From: Alphaproteobacteria bacterium
GTDB taxonomy: Bacteria > Pseudomonadota > Alphaproteobacteria > Sphingomonadales > Sphingomonadaceae
Direction of reading: 5' to 3'
NCBI GenBank assembly: GCA_028293055.1
Contig: JAQGLD010000117.1
Location: 1-9,397 of the forward strand
Length of the DNA: 9,397 bases
This document shows, piece by piece, positions 1 to 6,414 of the stretch. Within the stretch, counting starts at the first letter, position 1. Every line of letters begins with the position of its first letter. The notes below the pieces were generated by a model that saw only the letters and a list, made by a program, of their open reading frames with translations, had not been told where the DNA came from and searched no databases. The position numbers were made by a program, and so were the translations under genes.

Positions 1-435
1 GCAGTTCAAGGTGGCCCCGTCCGCTAGCTCTATGCCGCGTACGCGACGCCCCTCCACGCGGAGCGCGACCGCCTCCCCTTCCACGACCCTTAGGCCCGTA
101 TGGGCGTCGAGCATGTCGTGGATCGCGGCTCTGTACCTGCGGCGATCGGCCTGGATCCTCGGGCCTCGCACGGCCGCGCCCTTGCTCGCATTGAGCATCC
201 GGTAGTGCACCGCCGAATGATCCGCAGCGCGCGCGATCAGCCCATCGAAGGCGTCGACTTCCCGGACGAGGTGGCCCTTGCCGAGGCCACCGATCGCCGG
301 ATTGCACGACATCGTGCCGACCTTTTCCCGCGCGAAGCTGAGCAGGGCGACACGCGCGCCCATCCGCGCCGCGGCCGCAGCGGCTTCGCAGCCCGCATGC
401 CCACCGCCGACAACGATGATGTCATAGTCCCGCAT
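1..435 (-). CDS. mnmG: tRNA uridine-5-carboxymethylaminomethyl modification enzyme MnmG (GidA), N-terminal part
   Basis: The first 145 codons are present; the rest of this roughly 600-residue protein lies beyond the left edge. MnmG is the FAD-dependent partner of MnmE. Together they install the carboxymethylaminomethyl or aminomethyl group on U34 of tRNAs reading split codon boxes, in the cytoplasm. The start [19 protein letters not shown] is the family's typical N-terminus, with the dinucleotide-binding GGGHAG at residues 10-15. It is followed by [20 protein letters not shown] (about 37-56) and [17 protein letters not shown] (about 101-117), all highly conserved in GidA. The ATG at 435-433 is preceded by only a weak ribosome-binding site (GGACGGCA). 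The gene follows mnmE after 54 bp, and that gap contains the parS-like palindrome. Identification is secure. Confidence 0.97.
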   Translation of the reverse strand, partial: MRDYDIIVVGGGHAGCEAAAAAARMGARVALLSFAREKVGTMSCNPAIGGLGKGHLVREVDAFDGLIARAADHSAVHYRMLNASKGAAVRGPRIQADRRRYRAAIHDMLDAHTGLRVVEGEAVALRVEGRRVRGIELADGATLNC

Positions 436-472
436 TGCCGTCCGCTACGAGTGGTCCGTTCAGCTGTCAAAA

Positions 473-488
473 TGTTCCATGTGGAACA
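473..488. promoter_or_regulatory. parS: parS-like ParB-binding centromere site
   Basis: The sequence TGTTCCATGTGGAACA matches the palindrome TGTTCCACGTGGAACA, a common form of the ParB-binding parS site, at 15 of 16 positions; only one central base breaks the symmetry. The flanking bases extend it to a 20-bp near-palindrome (471-490). It fills most of the 54-bp mnmE-mnmG gap. In alphaproteobacteria mnmE and mnmG normally precede rsmG, parA and parB near the origin, which is where parS sites are expected. I found no second copy in the window. ParB binding is inferred. Confidence 0.82.
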
Positions 489-489
489 T

Positions 490-1770
490 TCATTTGCCGA
501 TGCAGAACCGACCGAACAGCGCGTCCAGCATCTCCTCCACCCCCGCTCGACCGGTTACCTTATCGAGCGCGATGCGTGATAGGCGCAGCAATTCCGATGC
601 GATCAAAGGGTCCTCGCAGTCGCCCGCAGATTCCAGGGGCTCAAGGGCCTCCCGCAAGGCTAGGCGGTGGCGTGCGTTGAGGCTGACCTCGCTGGGCTTG
701 GGCAGCAGTTCGCCGGCTCTCGCGATCAACGCCGTGACGAGCCGGTCGACGCCCTCCCCTGTCCTGGCGGAGACGCTCATACCCACACCGTCTCGGCCCG
801 GCTCGGCCAAGTCGGCCTTCGGTCGAACGAGGATCACCGCTCCGGACGAAGGGGCGTCATCCGGTGAACCGAGCCAGAGAATGATGTCCGCCTTCGCCAG
901 GCTGGTTCTGGCCTTTTCAATCCCGATCGCTTCGATCTCGTCCACGCTGTCCCTGAGTCCGGCGGTGTCGATCAACAGGAAAGGGGTGCCGGCGATCGAA
1001 GTCGGGGCCTCGACCAGATCTCGAGTCGTGCCTGGGATGGCGGAGGTAATCGCCGCGTCTCGCCCGATCAAAACATTGAGCAAGCTTGATTTTCCAGCGT
1101 TGGGTGGGCCTGCGATAACAACTCGGACACCGTCTCGGAGACGTTCGACTGGCGCGGCCCCGAGCGCGAAGCGGATTTCGCGGGCCAGGTCGGCAATGGC
1201 CTCATCCCATCGCGGCGGCATCCCTTCGCCGACTTCGCCTTCGTCTGAGAAATCGAGTACCGCCTCCATCTGCGCCGATAGGGCGAGCAGGCGGGACTGC
1301 CAAGCCTCGACCCGGCGGCTTAGCGAACCGGAGGCCAGCGACAAAGCGGCCTCACGCTGGGATTCGGTTTCGGCCTGGAGCAGATCGGCGAGACCCTCCG
1401 CCTCCGCCAGGTCGATTCGTCCGCTCTCGAACGATCGGCGGGTGAATTCGCCAGGCTCGGCCGGACGCAGTCCTTCGATTCGGCCCAGCGCTCCGGTTAC
1501 GGCCCCAATGACGGCGCGCCCGCCGTGGAGATGGAGCTCGACCAGATCTTCGCCGGTCGCGCTGGCCGGCCCTGGAAATCTAAGCACGAGCGCGCGGTCG
1601 AGCAATCTATCGTCCTCGCGCAGCCAGGCCAGGTTTGCGGTGCGGGGCTCGGGCAGCCTTCCTGTCAGAGACAGCAGCGCCCTGTCCGCCGCCGGACCGC
1701 TGATCCTGACCACTGCGATCGCCGCTGGTGGGCTTCCCGAAGACAGAGCGTAGATCGTATCAGCCGTCAC
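490..1770 (-). CDS. mnmE: tRNA uridine-5-carboxymethylaminomethyl modification GTPase MnmE (TrmE)
   Basis: This 426-residue protein is somewhat shorter than E. coli MnmE. It is a tetrahydrofolate-binding GTPase that works with MnmG to modify tRNA U34. The N-terminal folate-binding domain starts MTADTIYALSSG and contains PGEFTRRSFESGRIDLAEAEG (about residues 106-126; ESGRIDLAEAE is the conserved core). The embedded G domain shows G1 GPPNAGKS (221-228), G2 GTTRD (247-251), G3 DTAG (268-271), a non-canonical G4 PKAD (317-320) in place of NKxD, and G5 SA (334-335). The C-terminus ends in the hallmark FCIGK with its catalytic Cys423. The start is GTG (1770-1768), inside the last codons of the upstream DUF6489 gene (11-bp overlap), so translation is probably coupled. 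The TGA stop is followed at once by the parS-like site and then mnmG. Confidence 0.97.
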   Translation of the reverse strand: MTADTIYALSSGSPPAAIAVVRISGPAADRALLSLTGRLPEPRTANLAWLREDDRLLDRALVLRFPGPASATGEDLVELHLHGGRAVIGAVTGALGRIEGLRPAEPGEFTRRSFESGRIDLAEAEGLADLLQAETESQREAALSLASGSLSRRVEAWQSRLLALSAQMEAVLDFSDEGEVGEGMPPRWDEAIADLAREIRFALGAAPVERLRDGVRVVIAGPPNAGKSSLLNVLIGRDAAITSAIPGTTRDLVEAPTSIAGTPFLLIDTAGLRDSVDEIEAIGIEKARTSLAKADIILWLGSPDDAPSSGAVILVRPKADLAEPGRDGVGMSVSARTGEGVDRLVTALIARAGELLPKPSEVSLNARHRLALREALEPLESAGDCEDPLIASELLRLSRIALDKVTGRAGVEEMLDALFGRFCIGK

Positions 1771-1996
1771 GCTTGCCGGTCATCCCCTCCAGCATCGCCT
1801 TCCACATCGACATGCCGGTCTCGCTCATCGGACCCCAGCTGCGTGCCAGCTCGGCAAAGGATTCGGGCGTAACGCCCTCGCTCACCGCCTTCTGCATGCG
1901 ATCGACATAGGCCTGGTGCACCGGAGTGAGGTCGGGAAGGCCGAGGAAGCGTCTCGCCTCTTCGGGCGTGCAATCCACGTCCACCGTGACTTTCAT
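1760..1996 (-). CDS. DUF6489 family protein (function unknown)
   Basis: This is a small 78-residue cytoplasmic protein starting MKVTVDVDCTPEEARRFLGL. The TPEEARRFLGLPDLTPVH region and the Trp/Met-rich tail (WGPMSETGMSMWKAML) are what I recognise from DUF6489, a family of short alphaproteobacterial proteins without known function. There is no signal peptide or membrane segment; the composition suggests an N-terminal strand followed by helices. A good ribosome-binding site (GAGGTGGAAGATC before ATG at 1996) supports the start. It is the first gene of a minus-strand unit with mnmE, whose GTG start lies 11 bp inside its 3' end. It is divergent from the hydrolase gene across 77 bp (1997-2073). The family call is from memory; no role can be assigned. 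Confidence 0.85.
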   Translation of the reverse strand: MKVTVDVDCTPEEARRFLGLPDLTPVHQAYVDRMQKAVSEGVTPESFAELARSWGPMSETGMSMWKAMLEGMTGKRDG

Positions 1997-2060
1997 GATC
2001 TTCCACCTCTTCCGGCTGTTGCAGGTACGACTCCTATGTGATGAGAAGCATCACGCAGAC

Positions 2061-2066
2061 AAGGAG
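2061..2066 (+). promoter_or_regulatory. Ribosome-binding site setting the hydrolase start
   Basis: AAGGAG lies 7 bases before the ATG at 2074. The same frame is open further upstream, with an ATG at 2038. That earlier start has no comparable site and would add 12 residues (Arg/Ser-rich) not expected in the family, so 2074 is preferred. Confidence 0.7.
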
Positions 2067-2073
2067 AAGCCGC

Positions 2074-2772
2074 ATGAGCAGGACCAGCATCGAGACGCTC
2101 GACCATGTCGGCAGCTTCCACGCCTATGTCGCCGAGCCCGCCGAGCCGCCACGCGCGGCGATCATCGTCATCCAGGAGATTTTCGGGGTGAACGAGGGCA
2201 TTCGCCGCAAGTGCGACGATTGGGCCGCCAGGGGCTATCTCGCTCTCGCGCCGGACCTGTTCTGGCGGCTCGAGCCCGGAGTCGACCTCGATCCGGATGT
2301 CGAGAGCGATTTCAAGCAGGCGCTCGGCCTGATGAACCGGTTCGACCAGAATCGGGGCATCGCCGATATCGAAGCGACGATCCACGCCGCCCGAGCCCGC
2401 CTCCCCGAAAGCGGGAGGGTCGGATGTGTCGGCTATTGCCTGGGCGGCAGGCTAGCCTTCATGACCGCGGCACGAACCGACAGCGACGCGACCGTCGGCT
2501 ATTATGCGGTCGCGCTGCCGGCTTTGCTCCACGAGCAGCATGCGATCGCAAGGCCCCTCCTCCTCCATATCGCCGGCGCCGACCATTTCGTCGACTCGGA
2601 CCAGCAACGGGCAATCCACGAAGGCCTCGACGATCATCCACGAGTCACTCTGTTCGATTATCCCGGCGAGGATCACGGCTTCGCCACCGAGATGGGCAAG
2701 CGGCGGAGCGAGCAGGCAGCACGGCTCGCGGACAGCCGCACCGAAGCATTTTTCGCGGAGCACCTCGGATGA
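2074..2772 (+). CDS. Dienelactone hydrolase family protein
   Basis: This 232-residue alpha/beta hydrolase belongs to the dienelactone hydrolase family (carboxymethylenebutenolidase-like, Pfam DLH). The family hydrolyses lactones and esters; the true substrate cannot be read from sequence. The usual Cys-Asp-His triad is visible: nucleophile Cys122 in VGYCLGG (119-125), Asp170 in IAGADHF, and His201 in GEDHGF. Glu35 in IVIQEIFGVN (31-40) is the residue that activates the cysteine in characterised members. No signal peptide is seen, so it is probably cytoplasmic. The stop overlaps the ATG of the quinone oxidoreductase gene (ATGA), so the two form an operon, perhaps for detoxifying or degrading an oxygenated carbon compound (inference). 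The pair is transcribed against its neighbours on both sides. Confidence 0.9.
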   Translation: MSRTSIETLDHVGSFHAYVAEPAEPPRAAIIVIQEIFGVNEGIRRKCDDWAARGYLALAPDLFWRLEPGVDLDPDVESDFKQALGLMNRFDQNRGIADIEATIHAARARLPESGRVGCVGYCLGGRLAFMTAARTDSDATVGYYAVALPALLHEQHAIARPLLLHIAGADHFVDSDQQRAIHEGLDDHPRVTLFDYPGEDHGFATEMGKRRSEQAARLADSRTEAFFAEHLG

Positions 2773-3749
2773 GCCACCCCTACCGGATCGCTTTCCGCAG
2801 ACCGGGCGGCCCCGAAGTACTCGAGCACGAGGCTGTGACCCTGCCCGAGCCGGCGCCGGGCGAAGTGCGAATCCACCAGGAAGCGGTCGGACTCAACTTC
2901 ATCGACACCTATCATCGCTCGGGCCTCTATCCGATCAGGCTTCCGTCGGGCCTTGGCAACGAAGCGGCCGGAGTCGTCGAAGCGGTCGGCGAGGGTGTCA
3001 CCGATATCTGCCGGGGCGACCGGGTCGGCTATTTCACCGGGGCGCTCGGTGCTTATGCGAGCCATCGCAACATGCCGTCCGGGTTGCTGGTGAGGCTGCC
3101 GAGCTGGATCGGCGCCGAGCAGGCGGCCGCGACGATGTTGAAGGGCTGCACCGCCGAATATCTGATCGAACGCTGCGCCCGGGTCCAAGCAGGCCAATGG
3201 GTGCTGGTGTACGCCGCCGCTGGCGGTGTCGGATCGATCCTGGTGCCGTGGCTCAAGTCGGTCGGGGCCCGAGTGATCGCTTATTCCGGCAACGAGGCCA
3301 AGGCCGAGCTCGCTTTCCGTCTCGGCGCCGAGGACTCGCTGTGCGGGCCGCTCGAAGAGATCGCTGCCGAAGTACGCAGGCTGACGGACGGCGCGGGCGC
3401 GGACGTGATATTCGACGGCGTCGGCGCCGAAACCTGGCAGGTCTCGCTCGCCTCGGTCGCTCGGCGAGGGCTGGTCGTCACCTATGGCAACGCCTCGGGG
3501 CCAGTGCCGGCCTTTACCGCGCTGGACCTGCTGCGCGCCGGCTCGATCTTCGTCACCCGTCCGACGCTCGGCGATTATGTTACCACGGTGGAGACGATGC
3601 GTACCTCGGCCGACCGGCTATTCACGATGATGCGCAATCATGTCGTCAAGGTGCATATCGGTGCCCGATTCCTGCTTGCCGAAGCCGACGAGGCCCATCG
3701 CGCGATCGAGTCCCGGGCGACCACCGGCTCGACGATCCTGATCCCTTAG
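2769..3749 (+). CDS. NADPH:quinone oxidoreductase (zinc-independent MDR superfamily)
   Basis: At 326 residues this is essentially the length of E. coli Qor (about 327). The N-terminal GroES-like domain carries NFIDTYHRSGLYP (43-55) and GNEAAGVV (63-70), both typical of Qor. The Rossmann domain has the nucleotide-binding AAAGGVGS (149-156) and then VIAYSGNEAKAELAFRLGA, as in NADPH-dependent members. The usual zinc ligands of alcohol dehydrogenases are absent, consistent with the quinone reductase/zeta-crystallin branch. The reaction is NADPH-dependent reduction of quinones or activated enones in the cytoplasm; the physiological substrate is unknown. The start at 2769 overlaps the hydrolase stop by 4 bp and has GGAG 8 bases upstream, inside the hydrolase gene. 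The frame is open far upstream, but only this start fits the family. The gene converges on the TerC-type gene, 78 bp away. Confidence 0.92.
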   Translation: MSHPYRIAFRRPGGPEVLEHEAVTLPEPAPGEVRIHQEAVGLNFIDTYHRSGLYPIRLPSGLGNEAAGVVEAVGEGVTDICRGDRVGYFTGALGAYASHRNMPSGLLVRLPSWIGAEQAAATMLKGCTAEYLIERCARVQAGQWVLVYAAAGGVGSILVPWLKSVGARVIAYSGNEAKAELAFRLGAEDSLCGPLEEIAAEVRRLTDGAGADVIFDGVGAETWQVSLASVARRGLVVTYGNASGPVPAFTALDLLRAGSIFVTRPTLGDYVTTVETMRTSADRLFTMMRNHVVKVHIGARFLLAEADEAHRAIESRATTGSTILIP

Positions 3750-3803
3750 TTTCGCGGGCGCCCGGCCGGAAACCCGTGTCACCAAATGCGCTCAGTGATT
3801 CGG

Positions 3804-3822
3804 CCGAAACGAACGTTTCCGG
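3804..3822. terminator. Possible hairpin between convergent genes
   Basis: CCGAAAC-gaac-GTTTCCGG can form a stem of about seven pairs with a 4-base loop and one bulged C. It lies in the 78-bp gap between the convergent quinone oxidoreductase and TerC-type genes, where a bidirectional terminator would be expected. There is no U-tract on either side, so intrinsic termination is doubtful; Rho-dependent ending is equally possible. Confidence 0.25.
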
Positions 3823-3827
3823 TACAA

Positions 3828-4478
3828 TCACGACGGTGCGAGCAGGTGCAGCACGCCAAGTTCGTGGTCGGCGATGCCGTCATAGATCATGTTCCCCGCG
3901 ACATAGAGGATCACCACCAGGCCGATATAGGCGACCCAGCGATGGCGTTCGATGATCCTTGCGATGACATTGGCGGCAAGCCCCATCATCGTCACGGAGA
4001 GCGCCAGGCCGAAGAACAGGACGGCGGGATGATTGCGCGCCGCGCCGGCGACCGCCAGGACATTGTCGAGGCTCATCGAGAGGTCGGCGAGGACGACCTG
4101 GAAGACGGCCTGTCGGAAGCTCTTGGGCTCCCTCAGGGCCCGTTCCTCGCGCTCCGCGTCGCTATAGTCGCCCGGCGCCCTGTCCTGCTCCCTGAGCTCC
4201 CGGTACAGCTTCCAGGCGACCCAGAGGAGCATCAGGCCACCGGCGAGCAGCAACCCGATCACGTGGAGCAATTGGGTGGCGACCAGCGCGAAGCCGATCA
4301 GGAAGACCAAAGCGATCGCGACTCCGACGGTGATCACCTTGCGGCGCTGCTGGGCCGGCAACCCGGCTGCCAGCGCTCCGAGGACGACTACGTTGTCGCC
4401 GGCCATCATCAGGTCGATGGCGATGACCTTGCCGAAATCGACCAGGGCGCCTGGGGTAACGAGGGCGGAGAGATCCAT
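3828..4478 (-). CDS. TerC family integral membrane protein (YjbE type)
   Basis: This 216-residue polytopic membrane protein matches the YjbE-type TerC family in length. The two family repeats each carry an acidic motif inside a membrane helix: DLMMAGDNVVVLG (22-34) and DLSMSLDNVLAVAG (132-145). The paired Asp/Asn residues (D22, D28, N29; D132, D138, N139) are presumed metal ligands. I see about seven hydrophobic segments: roughly 10-35, 47-70, 72-90, 122-146, 150-172, 181-198 and a weaker C-terminal one, with a charged cytoplasmic linker at 93-121 (YRELREQDRA...). Relatives in this superfamily export manganese or help metallate exported enzymes, so metal transport is the best inference. The gene starts 24 bp after the rho stop and is probably co-transcribed with it. 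That gap holds a perfect 14-bp palindrome, and no manganese riboswitch is seen. Confidence 0.88.
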   Translation of the reverse strand: MDLSALVTPGALVDFGKVIAIDLMMAGDNVVVLGALAAGLPAQQRRKVITVGVAIALVFLIGFALVATQLLHVIGLLLAGGLMLLWVAWKLYRELREQDRAPGDYSDAEREERALREPKSFRQAVFQVVLADLSMSLDNVLAVAGAARNHPAVLFFGLALSVTMMGLAANVIARIIERHRWVAYIGLVVILYVAGNMIYDGIADHELGVLHLLAPS

Positions 4479-4479
4479 C

Positions 4480-4493
4480 GCGTTCGCGAACGC
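4480..4493. repeat. Perfect 14-bp palindrome in the rho-TerC gap
   Basis: GCGTTCGCGAACGC occupies most of the 24 bp between the rho stop and the TerC-type start codon. In RNA it would form a five-pair stem with a CGCG loop directly before the start codon, leaving the GGGG that could act as ribosome-binding site 15 bases upstream. It may influence translation of the membrane protein or be a protein-binding site. No function is established. Confidence 0.5.
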
Positions 4494-4502
4494 CCCGCGG
4501 AC

Positions 4503-5759
4503 CTACTGGTTCATCGAAGCGAAGAAGTCCTCGTTGGACTTGGCGTCCTTCATCTTGTCGAGCAGGAACTGCATCGCGTCGACCGTGCCCATCTGCATGA
4601 GGATGCGTCGAAGCACCCACATCTTCGACAGGGTCGCCGGATCGACCAGCAATTCTTCCTTGCGGGTGCCCGACTTGCCGACATCGAGCGCCGGGAAGAT
4701 GCGCTTGTCGGCGACCTTGCGGTCGAGCACGATCTCGGAATTGCCGGTGCCCTTGAACTCCTCGAAGATGACCTCGTCCATCTTGGACCCGGTGTCGATC
4801 AGGGCAGTGGCGATGATCGAGAGCGAGCCGCCTTCCTCGATGTTGCGGGCCGCACCGAAGAAGCGCTTGGGCCGCTGCAAGGCGTTGGCGTCGACGCCGC
4901 CGGTCAGCACCTTGCCAGATGAAGGGACGACGGTGTTGTAGGCACGGCCGAGCCGGGTGATCGAATCAAGCAGGATGACGACATCCTTCTTGTGCTCGAC
5001 CAGCCTCTTGGCCTTCTCGATCACCATTTCCGCGACCTGGACGTGGCGGCTCGCAGGCTCGTCGAACGTCGAGGAAACGACCTCGCCCTTGACCGAGCGC
5101 TGCATGTCGGTGACTTCCTCGGGCCGCTCGTCGATCAGCAGGACGATCAGGAAGACCTCGGGATGGTTGTCGGTGATCGCCTTGGCCATGTTCTGCAGGA
5201 GCACGGTCTTGCCGACTCGCGGCGGCGCCACGATCAGCGCGCGCTGCCCCTTGCCCTGCGGCGCGACGATGTCGATGACCCGAGCCGACTTGTCCTTGAT
5301 CGTCGGATCCATCGGATCGAGCTTGAGCTTCGAATCCGGATAGAGCGGAGTCAGATTGTCGAAATTGACCCGATGGCGAACCGCTTCTGGATTGTCGTAA
5401 TTGACCAGCGCAAGGCGGGTCAGCGCGAAATAGCGCTCTCCGTCCTTGGGCCCGCGAATCTCGCCTTCGACCGTATCGCCGGTGCGCAGGCCGAATTTGC
5501 GCACCTGGTTAGGGGAGACATAGATGTCGTCTGGCCCGGCGAGATAATTCGCCTCGGGCGAGCGCAGAAATCCGAATCCGTCGGGCAGCACTTCGATCGT
5601 GCCCATGCCCATTATTTCCTCGCCATTCTCGGCCTGGACCTTGAGAATCGAGAACATCAGCTCCTGCTTGCGAAGCGTCGACGCGCCCTCGATGCCAAGC
5701 TCTTCGGCCATGGCCACCAGATCGGCGGGGGATTTCTGCTTGAGATCTTTGAGATGCAT
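4503..5759 (-). CDS. rho: Transcription termination factor Rho
   Basis: At 418 residues this is almost identical in length to E. coli Rho (419). Rho is a hexameric ring ATPase that binds unstructured C-rich RNA and pulls transcripts from RNA polymerase. The N-terminal helical part ([20 protein letters not shown]) leads into the primary RNA-binding OB fold with GFGFLR (61-66). The motor domain has Walker [10 protein letters not shown] (177-185, with Lys184), [15 protein letters not shown] (207-221), Walker [16 protein letters not shown] (261-275) and the central-channel R-loop around [19 protein letters not shown] (322-340). No part is missing and there are no extra insertions. The ATG at 5759 lacks a clear Shine-Dalgarno sequence; T6 and CTCG stand before it. 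A 199-bp gap to hemJ suggests its own promoter, and Rho genes are commonly autoregulated through their leaders. The TerC-type gene follows closely. Confidence 0.98.
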   Translation of the reverse strand: MHLKDLKQKSPADLVAMAEELGIEGASTLRKQELMFSILKVQAENGEEIMGMGTIEVLPDGFGFLRSPEANYLAGPDDIYVSPNQVRKFGLRTGDTVEGEIRGPKDGERYFALTRLALVNYDNPEAVRHRVNFDNLTPLYPDSKLKLDPMDPTIKDKSARVIDIVAPQGKGQRALIVAPPRVGKTVLLQNMAKAITDNHPEVFLIVLLIDERPEEVTDMQRSVKGEVVSSTFDEPASRHVQVAEMVIEKAKRLVEHKKDVVILLDSITRLGRAYNTVVPSSGKVLTGGVDANALQRPKRFFGAARNIEEGGSLSIIATALIDTGSKMDEVIFEEFKGTGNSEIVLDRKVADKRIFPALDVGKSGTRKEELLVDPATLSKMWVLRRILMQMGTVDAMQFLLDKMKDAKSNEDFFASMNQ

Positions 5760-5866
5760 CGAGAAAAAACTCAGATTGGATTTGGGGGGTCGTCCGGACG
5801 CGCGGAGGAAACTTGGGAGATTGCGGCTGGGTTGCCCACACGGATGGCAGGCGAACGACTGTCCAG

Positions 5867-5895
5867 CCGTTAGGCTCGGTCAAAATTCAAGTCAA
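5867..5895 (-). promoter_or_regulatory. Candidate rho promoter
   Basis: On the minus strand TTGACT (5895-5890) is followed after 17 bases by TAACGG (5872-5867). The GCCTAACGG context partly resembles the GCTAnA-type -10 seen in Caulobacter. A second TTGACC lies 12 bases further downstream. Transcription from here would give a leader of roughly 100 bases before the rho ATG. The -10 match is weak. Confidence 0.35.
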
Positions 5896-5946
5896 GCGGC
5901 CGTCTCGCCTCGATGAAGCCTCGGCCGCATTATCCGCGAAACGCGG
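5896..5946 (-). terminator. Candidate terminator or attenuator hairpins after hemJ
   Basis: Shortly after the hemJ stop (minus strand) comes CCGCG-TTT-CGCGG (5946-5934), a perfect five-pair hairpin. It is followed by GCGGCCG (5928-5922) and CGGCCGC (5902-5896), a seven-pair stem with a 19-base loop. The sequence TTGACTTGAATTTTG follows, T-rich but interrupted. Together these could end the hemE-hemJ transcript; the last stem abuts the proposed rho -35. Confidence 0.35.
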
Positions 5947-5958
5947 TCGCCACGCTCT

Positions 5959-6414
5959 TCAGAATGGCCGGACGATGACGAGAATGACGATAAGCACCAC
6001 CGCGATTCCGGGTATCTCGTTCATCATCCGAAGCGCCCGGCCACTGACCGGCCGCAACCCCATTGCGAGCTTGCGTCCGTAGCCGACCATCCAGCCGTGA
6101 TAACCGGAGAGGCCAAGCACGATCGCGAATTTCATCTGGAACCAGCCCATCGTCCAGGCCTGGGTCACCCAGGCCAGCGAGAGGCCGAATATCCAGACCA
6201 GGATCATCGCAGGGGTAAGGATGATCGACCTGAGCTTGCGTTCCCGCTCGATCCACCTCTTCTCCTCCTCGGATCCGGGGGCCGATTCCTGGTGGTAGAT
6301 GTAGAAGCGGGGCAGCATGAACATCCCTGCGATCCAGAAGATCACGAAGATGACATGGCCGGCCTTGAGCCATACATAGGTCAAGCTGAGTGCTGCCTGC
6401 AGATCATAGATCAC
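5959..6414 (-). CDS. hemJ: Protoporphyrinogen IX oxidase HemJ
   Basis: This 151-residue integral membrane protein of the HemJ family (formerly UPF0093) oxidises protoporphyrinogen IX to protoporphyrin IX, the penultimate haem step, in many alphaproteobacteria and cyanobacteria. Visible family features are a conserved His in LKAGHVIFVIFWIAGMF (about 16-32), LPRFYIYH (34-41), the basic RERKLRS, then hydrophobic segments at about 64-85, 90-108 and 135-150, with RMMNEIP before the last helix. About four membrane helices are expected. The start is GTG (6414-6412), overlapping the hemE stop as GTGA, so translation is likely coupled to hemE. The two enzymes act two steps apart in the same pathway. 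The C-terminal VIVILVIVRPF ends in the membrane. Identification is strong by sequence and context. Confidence 0.94.
   Translation of the reverse strand: MIYDLQAALSLTYVWLKAGHVIFVIFWIAGMFMLPRFYIYHQESAPGSEEEKRWIERERKLRSIILTPAMILVWIFGLSLAWVTQAWTMGWFQMKFAIVLGLSGYHGWMVGYGRKLAMGLRPVSGRALRMMNEIPGIAVVLIVILVIVRPF

Noticed and set aside
465..470. TTGACA on the minus strand as a -35 for mnmG
   Set aside because: The hexamer is perfect, but no acceptable -10 lies 16-18 bases downstream and the position would leave almost no leader. The gene is probably transcribed with mnmE.
479..1753. Long plus-strand open frame of about 424 codons opposite mnmE
   Set aside because: It is a Ser/Arg/Pro-rich translation typical of an antisense shadow in high-G+C DNA, has no recognisable motif, and lies wholly over the well-supported mnmE gene.
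1997..2073. Divergent promoters between DUF6489 and the hydrolase gene
   Set aside because: Promoters are expected in this 77-bp gap, but no -35/-10 pair with acceptable spacing could be recognised on either strand.
1926..2768. Upstream extension of the quinone oxidoreductase frame giving a 607-residue protein
   Set aside because: The extra part is an out-of-frame reading of the hydrolase gene, Arg/Pro-rich and without motifs. Family length and the 4-bp overlap place the start at 2769.
4479..4502. Manganese (yybP-ykoY) riboswitch before the TerC-type gene
   Set aside because: The 24-bp gap after rho is far too short for the aptamer and lacks its conserved bases.
3786..4922. Long plus-strand open frame over the TerC-type gene and rho
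   Set aside because: It covers two confidently identified minus-strand genes, is rich in Asp/Gly/His/Arg repeats typical of an antisense frame, and matches no family.
4992..5873. Long plus-strand open frame over rho
   Set aside because: Antisense shadow of rho; no motif and no independent ribosome-binding site.
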